18,449 nt of DNA, taken from Thermoprotei archaeon (GTDB taxonomy: Archaea; Thermoproteota; Thermoprotei_A; Sulfolobales; Desulfurococcaceae). This document shows, piece by piece, positions 7,931 through 13,821 of this stretch. The DNA lies in the NCBI GenBank assembly GCA_003661825.1, contig QMWW01000005.1, positions 1 to 18,449 on the forward strand. Direction: 5' to 3'. A model generated the notes under the pieces. It did no database searches and was not told where the DNA came from. It worked only from the letters and a program-made list of their open reading frames with translations. A program made the translations under genes and the position numbers. Numbering within the stretch: position 1 is the first letter of the stretch; every line of letters begins with the position of its first letter.

Positions 7931-8764
7931 ATGAGTAGAAGAGGAATAAAGGCTAGATCGGTTGTACTAAGAAGACCTAGTAAAGCTATAGTTGATGAAT
8001 TCGTCTCAGCAATAAATAGGGCGTTCTCAATGCCTAAGCTGAACAAACTTAAGATCAGGCTGTTGGCTAACGAGATCCTTAGATTGCTTAAGCCTAGCCT
8101 ATCGTATAAGATCCTTAACGAGTTAACCGGAGTACCCGAGTCTGTTCTATGCAGATATGTTAGAGGGAATATTGTGCCTAGCTATGAACAGGCTGTAAAA
8201 ATCCTAGCTAAGGTATTGCTATCTATAGATTTAGATTATTTACTTAGAAAACTCGTGGAGGAAGAGAGAAGTAACATCATAGATCTATCTAGGGTTTTGA
8301 AGGATCCATACGTAATAAGACTGCTTACAATAATTATCTCGCTTAAACTATCTAATAAGAACATTACGAAGATAATAGCTACTGCAGAGTCCGTAATGCC
8401 TCTTGCAACAATGGTTGGTATAGAAATGAATGTTCCTATAATACTTGTAAAGAAGAAAGCTTACCCAGGAATACAGTACTACTCGGGTGTAGTGACCAGA
8501 TCACCTAAAGATATTGAAACCCTATACATAGATAGAGATCTAGTTAATAGGAGAGATAACATGCTAGTATTAGCTGATGTAGTCTATACGGGACGTACGC
8601 TAGAAACTATACTGACTATGCTAGAAAAAGCGCGTACTCGTGTAGAGAGCATTATTGTAGTATTGGCGTTAGGAGAGCTATGGAGGAACAGGTTAAAGGG
8701 GTATTCTAGTAAAATAGAAGTGTTGACCCATCTTCCTTACCCATTAGTTGGTGCTAGTTTTTAA
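7931..8764 (+). CDS. HTH-phosphoribosyltransferase regulator (GfcR/PyrE-like)
   Basis: The 277-residue protein joins an N-terminal DNA-binding domain to a type I phosphoribosyltransferase domain. The HTH lies about residues 58-86, with SYKILNELTGVPESVLCRYV followed by RGNIVPS. The PRTase domain runs about 120-277, with the PRPP loop VLADVVYTGRTLE at 213-225. Its first acidic residue is replaced (AD rather than DD), so binding of PRPP or a nucleotide as a signal may matter more than catalysis (inference). Such fusions in archaea act as transcription regulators of sugar or nucleotide metabolism; GfcR of haloarchaea is the studied case. ATG 7931 has GGTG six bases upstream. It leads a plus-strand series of regulators. 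The target genes cannot be read from this window. Confidence 0.8.
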   Translation: MSRRGIKARSVVLRRPSKAIVDEFVSAINRAFSMPKLNKLKIRLLANEILRLLKPSLSYKILNELTGVPESVLCRYVRGNIVPSYEQAVKILAKVLLSIDLDYLLRKLVEEERSNIIDLSRVLKDPYVIRLLTIIISLKLSNKNITKIIATAESVMPLATMVGIEMNVPIILVKKKAYPGIQYYSGVVTRSPKDIETLYIDRDLVNRRDNMLVLADVVYTGRTLETILTMLEKARTRVESIIVVLALGELWRNRLKGYSSKIEVLTHLPYPLVGASF

Positions 8765-8789
8765 GAATTAGGTATTTATCATACTAACA

Positions 8790-8799
8790 CTATAAATAA
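8790..8799 (+). promoter_or_regulatory. TATA box of AbrB-ACT gene
   Basis: CTATAAATAA is a near-perfect archaeal TATA box. Transcription would start near 8820, so the mRNA would have a leader of about ten bases holding GGTG just before ATG 8829. Confidence 0.55.
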
Positions 8800-8828
8800 A
8801 TACTGTATCCTGGTACTAGGTGTTCTCG

Positions 8829-9239
8829 ATGAGATTTAAGGAATTAGTTAAAGTAGACTCAAAGGGTAGGATAACGATTCCACTAGCTATACGCGAAGCC
8901 CTTGATATCAAGGAAGGAATGAACGTACTTCTAGTTGCCGATATCGATGAGAAAAGAGTATTTATTTCCCCAATACCAGATAAAGCCAGAATAGTCGAGA
9001 TCTCCGTAGCAGTTGACGATAGGCCAGGGGTGGTAGCAGAGATCTCTAAAACCCTCGCCGATCAAGGAATAGATATTATCGCCCTCAAATGCGTAGTAAT
9101 AAAACGTGGTGAAATTGGTGAATGCGTTATCATAGCCGATTTATCTAAATCTCTTATTTCGACCTCGCATGAACTGCACGAGGTTTTAAATGGGCTTGAA
9201 TCTGTTAAAGAAATATCCATCGCCGAAGTTACTGGTTAA
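8829..9239 (+). CDS. AbrB-ACT domain transcription regulator
   Basis: The 136-residue protein starts with an AbrB/SpoVT swapped-hairpin DNA-binding domain: VKVDSKGRITIPLAIREALDIKEG is the family signature, at about residues 7-32. An ACT domain follows at about 60-130, beginning VAVDDRPGVVAEISKTLADQGIDI, with the typical ligand-site glycine in DRPGV. ACT domains bind small molecules, often amino acids, so this is probably a ligand-sensing regulator (inference). ATG 8829 has GGTG six bases upstream; an in-frame GTG at 8820 would fall at the predicted transcription start. It ends 14 bases before the DUF72 gene and is likely co-transcribed with it. Confidence 0.88.
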   Translation: MRFKELVKVDSKGRITIPLAIREALDIKEGMNVLLVADIDEKRVFISPIPDKARIVEISVAVDDRPGVVAEISKTLADQGIDIIALKCVVIKRGEIGECVIIADLSKSLISTSHELHEVLNGLESVKEISIAEVTG

Positions 9240-9253
9240 TAGTGGTTGATTTT

Positions 9254-10027
9254 ATGAAGGAGTTGAAGATAGGCTGTTGTGGATTCCCTGTATCGCGTAA
9301 AAGGTATTTCAGCGAATTTAGCGTTGTTGAGCTACAGAACACATTCTACGATCTCCCCAGGATAGATTGGTGTAAAAAAATAAGGTCGGAAGCTCCCGAG
9401 GAGTTCGAGTTCACTATTAAAGCATGGCAGGTTATAACGCATCCCGCTACATCGCCTACTTGGAGGAAGATCCGAGGAAAAATCCAAGGAGATAAGACTA
9501 AGTATGGATACTTAAAACCTACACGCGAGAACCTAACTGCATTAGAAAAAGTGTTTGAAGTTGCTAACGCGTTAAAAACGCGTATAATTGTGTTGCAAAC
9601 GCCGGCTAGTATGCCTTATAGTGAGGAATCCATTAGGTGGATCAACGAGTTCTTCGAAAACGCGGTATCCATGGCTCCTAAGAACCTGGTTATTGCCTGG
9701 GAACCCCGAGGGATCTGGGCTGAACAAACCACTACGCTAAAGCAACTCTTAGAGAAGTGGAATATACTGCATATAACTGACCTATTTAAGAGGAAGCCTG
9801 TTCACATGCCTAAAGGTTTACTCTATACCAGGCTCCATGGAATAGGAAAAAAGGAAATAAACTATAAGTACAAATACACAGTAGCAGACTTTGAAAAACT
9901 TGGAAAAATCTTGTCAGAACCATCGTTTAATACAGGCTATGTTATGTTCAATAACGTCTATATGTACCAGGATGCAAAATTCCTGAAATCCCTACTTGCC
10001 AGTTATAAAGGTTTTACCGTGACCTAG
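9254..10027 (+). CDS. DUF72 family TIM-barrel protein
   Basis: DUF72 (YecE-like) proteins are TIM-barrel proteins of unknown biochemical role found in archaea and bacteria. Family marks seen here: the start KIGCCGFPVSRKRYF, the strand VVELQNTFYDLP, EFEFTIKAWQVITH, the acidic barrel strand VIAWEPRGIW, LHITDLFKR and YTRLHGIG. The length of 257 residues is normal for the archaeal type. ATG 9254 is preferred, with GGTTGAT four bases upstream; a GTG at 9242 would add four residues. It sits directly behind the AbrB-ACT gene and is the last gene of that plus-strand group. It ends about seven bases from the box D of sRNA candidate B on the opposite strand. Confidence 0.87.
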   Translation: MKELKIGCCGFPVSRKRYFSEFSVVELQNTFYDLPRIDWCKKIRSEAPEEFEFTIKAWQVITHPATSPTWRKIRGKIQGDKTKYGYLKPTRENLTALEKVFEVANALKTRIIVLQTPASMPYSEESIRWINEFFENAVSMAPKNLVIAWEPRGIWAEQTTTLKQLLEKWNILHITDLFKRKPVHMPKGLLYTRLHGIGKKEINYKYKYTVADFEKLGKILSEPSFNTGYVMFNNVYMYQDAKFLKSLLASYKGFTVT

Positions 10028-10029
10028 AT

Positions 10030-10091
10030 ATAGTCAGTCTGGGTTCGGGGCTTCATCCCTGAGGTCTAGGGATAGGGCGGTCATCACTTGA
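10030..10091 (-). ncRNA. C/D box guide sRNA candidate B
   Basis: Minus-strand order: perfect box C GTGATGA (10081-10087), a 12-base guide (10069-10080), weak D' TAGA (10065-10068), a 5-base spacer, C' GGGATGA (10053-10059), a 15-base guide (10038-10052), perfect box D CTGA (10034-10037). The core is 54 bases. It overlaps the last 12 codons of the same-strand gene at 10053, and that gene's TGA stop is inside C'. The D guide has only an 8-base match (CUGGGUUC) to the LSU peptidyl-transferase loop region as I remember it, which is not enough to assign a target. Confidence 0.65.
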
Positions 10092-10640
10092 GAACATTTT
10101 ATTTATAGCATGTTTTATTAACTTTATATCCTGTTCTATAGAGGAAATATTTTCTAAAACGTTTTTTGGAGTACCACAGTGTAGAAAAGCTGTTTTAGTT
10201 ACAATCAAGGGGTCTGGTTCTGAAACTGGCTTGGTCTTGAATACTCTTATAGATACATAGTTTTCTCGTTCATTACAGTAGATATAAAGTGTTTTATTGA
10301 GTAAATTTTTTATACACATTTTCCTATATTCTTTATATTTACTAGAATCTGTGCATGGACAAGGATACTGTTTAGCTAAAACCCAGTACTCTATGCATAC
10401 AGAAGAATTATTGGGTATTATATGCAGAATCTCGCGTACTCTATTTAGCATAGTAGTGTATTCCTTGAATAGGGACGATGTTTTTATCTCGATGGTGTAG
10501 GGTGCGACGAACCCTGTCTTCATAGAGTATTTTGTACGTGCAATTTTCTCTACTTTCGTTATAGGTGTATCGGGGGGTGATTCTATGGTAATAACGAAGC
10601 TTACTAATGGCTCGGTCGGGGATAACTTCTTCATTACCAT
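10053..10640 (-). CDS. Unrecognised protein between two guide RNAs
   Basis: I do not recognise this 195-residue protein. It looks soluble and mixed alpha/beta. Nine cysteines or histidines are spread through the second half, including YPCPC near 93-97, MCIKN, IYCNE and LHCG, which may bind metal or simply be scattered. ATG 10640 has GGGAG nine bases upstream; ATG 10634 is an alternative. It is flanked on its own strand by sRNA candidate C, whose box D ends 35 bases before the start codon, and by sRNA candidate B, which overlaps its C-terminal tail DDRPIPRPQG and stop codon. It probably shares a promoter with candidate C. The proline-rich tail is encoded by guide RNA sequence and may not be under protein-level selection. 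Confidence 0.62.
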   Translation of the reverse strand: MVMKKLSPTEPLVSFVITIESPPDTPITKVEKIARTKYSMKTGFVAPYTIEIKTSSLFKEYTTMLNRVREILHIIPNNSSVCIEYWVLAKQYPCPCTDSSKYKEYRKMCIKNLLNKTLYIYCNERENYVSIRVFKTKPVSEPDPLIVTKTAFLHCGTPKNVLENISSIEQDIKLIKHAINKMFSSDDRPIPRPQG

Positions 10641-10670
10641 ATTCAGCTACTCCCTCAACTTCATCGCCTA

Positions 10671-10729
10671 TTCTTCAGTAACACGGACCTTCTTCACCGA
10701 TCCGTGAGTAGCGAGTCATCACCAAGATT
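10671..10729 (-). ncRNA. C/D box guide sRNA candidate C, likely LSU rRNA target
   Basis: Minus-strand order: perfect box C GTGATGA (10716-10722), an 11-base guide (10705-10715), D' CGGA (10701-10704), a 3-base spacer, C' GTGAAGA (10691-10697), a 12-base guide AGGTCCGTGTTA (10679-10690), perfect box D CTGA (10675-10678). The architecture and spacings are those of classical archaeal C/D sRNAs. The D guide is complementary over ten bases to AACACGGACC, part of the LSU domain II segment UUGAAACACGGACCAAGG shared by archaea and eukaryotes (recalled, not searched). The fifth-base rule would put 2'-O-methylation on the second A of ACA. A TATA box at 10751-10762 predicts a start near 10730. Confidence 0.85.
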
Positions 10730-10750
10730 ATTAAGTACTTAATTTACTCC

Positions 10751-10762
10751 TATATTTTTATA
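10751..10762. promoter_or_regulatory. Bidirectional TATA element between sRNA C and membrane protein gene
   Basis: TATATTTTTATA works as a TATA box in both directions. Towards minus it predicts a start near 10730, eight bases before box C of candidate C. Towards plus it predicts a start near 10783, at or next to the ATG of a seven-codon frame at 10784. The intergenic region has no better candidate for either side. Confidence 0.5.
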
Positions 10763-10783
10763 CTAGTAAAACCCTATTTCACA

Positions 10784-10807
10784 ATGAGTAGTAATTTGAG
10801 TGAATAG
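10784..10807 (+). CDS. Possible seven-codon leaderless upstream ORF
   Basis: The frame ATG AGT AGT AAT TTG AGT GAA TAG encodes MSSNLSE. Its ATG coincides with the predicted transcription start of the TATA element at 10751. Its stop ends two bases before the ATG of the membrane protein gene, which itself lacks a clear ribosome binding site. A leaderless upstream ORF that passes ribosomes to the next gene is possible. Equally it may be chance, since short frames are common. Confidence 0.25.
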   Translation: MSSNLSE

Positions 10808-10809
10808 AG

Positions 10810-11526
10810 ATGATGCGGCAGCCTTCAAGGAAATATACAGTAGGTTTAAGCCAAGCCAGCATACTAGTAATGTCATTAATATCTACATTCTTGCCCCCTG
10901 AGTATCGCACTATAGTGTTCATTTTGTACTTTATAGCTATCATGGGTTTTATGTTTAAAAAATCAAAAACATGGGATAAGATCCCGCCAAAGAAAGAACT
11001 AGGACCCCCGCTATTCAAAGAACCTAATGCAATGAAGGTTGCTATGCTTGATAAGAACCTCATGAACGAGCTGAAAAAACAAGTAACAGCATCGTTTAGC
11101 CTCCTGCTACTATCGTTGTTTGTACTTATACTATTCCCATTCTATAACTCAACGATATATCCAATGACTTGGAATCTACTAATCGAATTAACTAATAACG
11201 AGATACTTGCTAGCTTTTTGTCAATCCTCATAATGTACGAATTTATCTTCGGAATCCTAACACTTATGCGACTAGCCATTATGAGTAAGGTGAAATTCAT
11301 GAATATACTGCTTCCTCAGAGGTTCATCGTATATAAGCGCGGCGTGGTAATTAATGATAAGTTCTTTGTAGAATTTAGCAAAAAATACTGTATAGAACAC
11401 AACTCCTCGGCAAGATATGTAGAGGTACGAGAGAAAAGTGGAAGCGGTACTCGGATAAGACTGTATTCTGATGCATCGTCACAGCTCAGATCTAAACTCT
11501 TCGATCTGGGTTTAGATACCTGCTAG
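10810..11526 (+). CDS. Membrane protein, DUF2208-like
   Basis: The 238-residue protein has four likely membrane helices at about 12-29, 33-50, 93-113 and 131-156, with a basic loop at 50-92 and a soluble C-terminal domain of about 80 residues. The layout resembles the crenarchaeal DUF2208 family as I remember it; I cannot confirm membership. Function unknown. There is a double ATG at 10810 and 10813; no strong ribosome binding site precedes it, but a seven-codon frame ends just before. A TATA element lies about 55 bases upstream. It is followed after 36 bases by a small zinc protein on the same strand. Confidence 0.72.
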   Translation: MMRQPSRKYTVGLSQASILVMSLISTFLPPEYRTIVFILYFIAIMGFMFKKSKTWDKIPPKKELGPPLFKEPNAMKVAMLDKNLMNELKKQVTASFSLLLLSLFVLILFPFYNSTIYPMTWNLLIELTNNEILASFLSILIMYEFIFGILTLMRLAIMSKVKFMNILLPQRFIVYKRGVVINDKFFVEFSKKYCIEHNSSARYVEVREKSGSGTRIRLYSDASSQLRSKLFDLGLDTC

Positions 11527-11562
11527 TAATTACTCCTAGAACGCTTTACAAGGGTGTGCTAG

Positions 11563-11805
11563 ATGAGAAGAGAAAAGTACAGATGCATAGTATGTGGGAG
11601 AGTTTTTCCACAAGGCCAGGGCATTATAATCAAATACCAGGATATGTTGCTATCGTTCCACAGTAGTAAATGTGCCTCTAAGTTTCTTAGAATACTATTA
11701 GAGACCACGCCATATAGCGATCTCGGTAAACACATTAAGAGAATACACGAGGATTTAGTAGAACAGCTTAAGATGCTGGATAAGAAACGAGCTAAGAAGA
11801 TATGA
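11563..11805 (+). CDS. Small TRASH/L24e-like zinc-binding protein
   Basis: The 80-residue protein has C8 and C11 in CIVCG, then H33 and C37 in SFHSSKCASKF. This is close to the treble-clef zinc fold shared by TRASH domains and ribosomal protein L24e (CxxCG, then FCSSKC). One of the usual cysteines is replaced by histidine. The C-terminal third is a strongly basic helix, HIKRIHEDLVEQLKMLDKKRAKK. RNA or metal binding is the likely activity; the exact role is unknown. ATG 11563 has GGTGTG upstream. It probably follows the membrane protein in one transcript. Its stop abuts the weak antisense sRNA candidate E. Confidence 0.72.
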   Translation: MRREKYRCIVCGRVFPQGQGIIIKYQDMLLSFHSSKCASKFLRILLETTPYSDLGKHIKRIHEDLVEQLKMLDKKRAKKI

Positions 11806-11869
11806 TCTGTTCGCGGTAATTTCTTCATCCCTTAAAAGTCCTTGGGGGGCAAGTCTCTTCATCAGTTAA
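11803..11869 (-). ncRNA. C/D box guide sRNA candidate E (weak)
   Basis: Minus strand: box C CTGATGA (11859-11865) or, shifted, ATGAAGA (11856-11862); no clear D'; C' GGGATGA (11825-11831); a 15-base guide (11810-11824); box D CAGA (11806-11809), one base off CTGA. C' and the guide length equal those of candidates B and F. The guide is complementary over nine bases to CGCGGUAAU of the universal SSU 530 loop, with two mismatches next to box D. It starts nine bases after the stop of the same-strand gene at 11874, as other candidates do. The imperfect box D and missing D' make this the least certain of the set. Confidence 0.35.
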
Positions 11870-11873
11870 TCTA

Positions 11874-12095
11874 CTATGTTTGTTCAGCTTGTTTAACTTT
11901 CTCCCTGATCTTTTCAACGATTTCCTTAGTTATCCCCATTTTAGCCGCTAAGTTCTTTGCTTTCTCTAATGCTTCTTCTTCCGTGGACGCTTTAACATTG
12001 AATACTATGTTTGTTCCAATTATATGGATTCGGTATCTAGTATTTCCTAGGAAGGTATATTTCTCTACAATCCTAAGATCACTTCTATCTATCAT
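11874..12095 (-). CDS. Unrecognised 73-residue protein
   Basis: The product has an N-terminal beta-rich part (RIVEKYTFLGNTRYRIHII, then TNIVFNVKA) and a charged C-terminal helix with STEEEALEKAKNLAAKMG and a KEIVEKIREKVKQ tail. I do not recognise the family. The composition is typical of a real crenarchaeal protein and the frame ends with TAG TAG. The ATG lies three bases after the box D of sRNA candidate D, so if that RNA is cut out of the transcript this mRNA would be nearly leaderless. No ribosome binding site is visible apart from the guide's GGGG. It is the last coding gene of the minus-strand group from 13010. Confidence 0.6.
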   Translation of the reverse strand: MIDRSDLRIVEKYTFLGNTRYRIHIIGTNIVFNVKASTEEEALEKAKNLAAKMGITKEIVEKIREKVKQAEQT

Positions 12096-12153
12096 TTATC
12101 AGCTAAACCCCTGCCATCATCATTTCTCAGTGATCGAGGGCGTCTTCATTCAC
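12096..12153 (-). ncRNA. C/D box guide sRNA candidate D, intercistronic
   Basis: Minus-strand order: box C ATGAAGA (12143-12149, one mismatch), a 12-base guide CGCCCTCGATCA (12131-12142), perfect D' CTGA (12127-12130), a 3-base spacer GAA, perfect C' ATGATGA (12117-12123), a 14-base guide TGGCAGGGGTTTAG (12103-12116), perfect box D CTGA (12099-12102). This is the cleanest set of boxes in the window. It fills the gap between the HIT gene and the 73-residue gene on the same strand, and box C contains the TGA stop of the HIT gene. I could not assign targets for UGAUCGAGGGCG or CUAAACCCCUGCCA from memory; tRNA targets are possible. Confidence 0.8.
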
Positions 12154-12649
12154 CATATAATTTCTTCCAAGCATCCCTTAATAATTTGTACGATTCTTCT
12201 AGGCTTATAGGCAGAGTTTTTGTCGATGCTATAACTGCCATGAAGTTTGTATCACCTACCCATCTAGGAACTATGTGTACATGTATATGATCGGCTATAC
12301 CAGCTCCAGCTGCACGGCCTATGTTTATTCCTATATTGAATCCATCTGGGTTAAAGCTCTCTCTAAGAGCTTTAACGGATTTAACAATAAGCTCTAGCAC
12401 TTCTCCCAGTTCTTCAGCATTTAAAAGCTCGATGCTGGCAAGGTGTCTATAAGGAATAATCATTATATGGCCACTATTATAAGGATAGGCGTTAAGCGCT
12501 ATGTATGCATATTTTCCTCTATACACTATGTATGCTTCTTTATCTTCTTTTCGAGGAAGGGTGCAGAATATGCATGTCTTATCACGTTTTGATGCACTTG
12601 ATACATAGGCGTATCTCCAGGGGTTCCATAATATTTCGAATTCCCGCAT
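12146..12649 (-). CDS. HIT family nucleotide hydrolase
   Basis: HIT proteins hydrolyse or transfer nucleotidyl groups, for example from Ap4A or AMP-lysine. The 167-residue protein carries the histidine triad HIHVHIVPRW, with H121, H123 and H125, the upstream strand SGHIMIIPYRHL with H69, and a zinc-type CIFC at 26-29. NIGINIGRAAGAGIADH is typical of the Ap4A-hydrolase/phosphorylase-like branch. The substrate is not determined. ATG 12649 lies 13 bases after the stop of the 115-residue gene, so they form an operon. The TGA stop is embedded in box C of sRNA candidate D. Confidence 0.92.
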   Translation of the reverse strand: MREFEILWNPWRYAYVSSASKRDKTCIFCTLPRKEDKEAYIVYRGKYAYIALNAYPYNSGHIMIIPYRHLASIELLNAEELGEVLELIVKSVKALRESFNPDGFNIGINIGRAAGAGIADHIHVHIVPRWVGDTNFMAVIASTKTLPISLEESYKLLRDAWKKLYGE

Positions 12650-12662
12650 TGATTACATCCCA

Positions 12663-13010
12663 TTATTCTCCAATATCGATTAGTATTCTAATAGTAAAAG
12701 GCGAATAATTTACCTTCACCCTGTACCACGATCTACTCCAATATATTCTTAGGAAATCCTGTCTAGCTATTTTCAATACAGCTTCTCTGATCTTGTACGT
12801 TAACCCGCTTAATTCGTCAAACCGGATTTCTTCAACATATTCTGTAGTGGGAGGCTTAATGGTGATCACTTTGTAGAGCAATTCTCCTTCTTTGAAATAG
12901 TAAATAGGGAATTTTCTTTCGTTAAATCGTGAGAGCTCTAATCTTTTAGCTATAGCTTTTAAATTCCTGCTCTTAATACTTAGGTCTAGGAATAGGGGTT
13001 TTCTATCCAT
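12663..13010 (-). CDS. Unrecognised 115-residue protein
   Basis: I do not recognise this protein. It has a basic N-terminal half (NLKAIAKRLELSRF), a central YYFKEGELLYKVITIKPP strand pair, and a C-terminal beta-rich part with RIYWSRSWYRVKVNY. The tryptophan and tyrosine content suggests a folded domain. Its ATG overlaps the ATG of the divergent prepilin peptidase gene by two bases, within CCATGG, so there is no room for a leader with a ribosome binding site: the bases before it read CCTCC. A minus-strand TATA-like GTATAGTTAG at 13031-13040 would give a leaderless mRNA. It leads the minus-strand group with the HIT gene. Confidence 0.68.
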   Translation of the reverse strand: MDRKPLFLDLSIKSRNLKAIAKRLELSRFNERKFPIYYFKEGELLYKVITIKPPTTEYVEEIRFDELSGLTYKIREAVLKIARQDFLRIYWSRSWYRVKVNYSPFTIRILIDIGE

Positions 13011-13821
13011 GGAGGCCGCCTCGTTACTGCTAACTATACGTGTATGTTTTGCCGTATTGGTTTTGTCGTGGTTCTCTATATACGATATTAAATACAGAGA
13101 AATACCTGATAAACATGTGTGGGGGTCCTTCTACATATCTTTAGCACTATTTGCTATAACTATTGCTGTACAGCTATCTAATCAGCCTAGCTCGATCACA
13201 GCTATTGTGGTGTATACGTCTTTATCTATTTTCTCGGGTACAGGTCTTTTTAGTATAATGTACTTAATGGGTCTTGTAGGTAAGGCGGATGTGTTTGTTA
13301 TTACTGAGCTTGCTCTTTTGCTACCTACACCGGACGTATATAGCATTGTAGTTTACGAAATGGGGAATATATTACGTCTTCCTCCCGTTCTGTTAATAGT
13401 ACTTTACTCAGCTTTCATTTCTATTCTAATTGGTGCTTCTAGATCATTCCTGGTATCGATTATATACCGCAAAGCTATACCTAGAGATTTACCGTTAGTT
13501 AAGAAACTGGTCCTAGTACTCACCGGTAGGCCTATGAGTATTAAAAGCTACCTCTCATCTAAGCACTATTATCCACTAACTATTTTCGAAGTTAAGGAAG
13601 GTAAGCTTACTAGGAAATACCGTTTAACATTTAGTGTTGAGGGAGAAGAGTATTGGGAGCACCAGGCAAAAGTACAGAAACTCCTAGAGGAGGGCATTTT
13701 ATCGCCTAATGACTACATATGGGTAACCTATGGTATCCCCTATATAGTGCCTCTGCTGGTAGGCTTGATCGTATTCTTAGTGGTAGGTGATGCCCCGCTG
13801 GCTCTGTTCTTACGAAAATAA
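13009..13821 (+). CDS. pibD: Prepilin/preflagellin peptidase, PibD-like
   Basis: A24 aspartyl peptidases cut the signal peptides of archaeal pilins and archaellins at the membrane. The two catalytic aspartates are present: D26 in YDIKYREIPD just after the first membrane helix, and D94 in GKADVF, which corresponds to the GxGD motif (GGAD in the Sulfolobus enzyme). Membrane helices lie at about 7-24, 41-57, 62-90, 95-108, 118-140 and 242-266. A cytoplasmic segment of about 90 residues (160-240) precedes the last helix, making the protein longer (270) than the minimal family. The ATG overlaps the divergent start; no ribosome binding site precedes it, so leaderless translation is likely. The stop directly abuts the radA stop. 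Confidence 0.87.
   Translation: MEAASLLLTIRVCFAVLVLSWFSIYDIKYREIPDKHVWGSFYISLALFAITIAVQLSNQPSSITAIVVYTSLSIFSGTGLFSIMYLMGLVGKADVFVITELALLLPTPDVYSIVVYEMGNILRLPPVLLIVLYSAFISILIGASRSFLVSIIYRKAIPRDLPLVKKLVLVLTGRPMSIKSYLSSKHYYPLTIFEVKEGKLTRKYRLTFSVEGEEYWEHQAKVQKLLEEGILSPNDYIWVTYGIPYIVPLLVGLIVFLVVGDAPLALFLRK

Noticed and set aside
7931..8764. Calling the PRTase gene a catalytic orotate or adenine phosphoribosyltransferase
   Set aside because: The N-terminal HTH and the AD in place of DD in the PRPP loop favour a regulator over a housekeeping enzyme.
10028..10052. GGGTTCGGGG resembling a tRNA T-loop
   Set aside because: No acceptor stem, D-arm or anticodon arm can be folded around it; the bases are better explained as the guide of sRNA candidate B on the other strand.
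11842..12210. Plus-strand open frame of 122 codons
   Set aside because: It mirrors the 73-residue gene, sRNA candidates D and E and the end of the HIT gene, with shadow-frame composition and no start signals.
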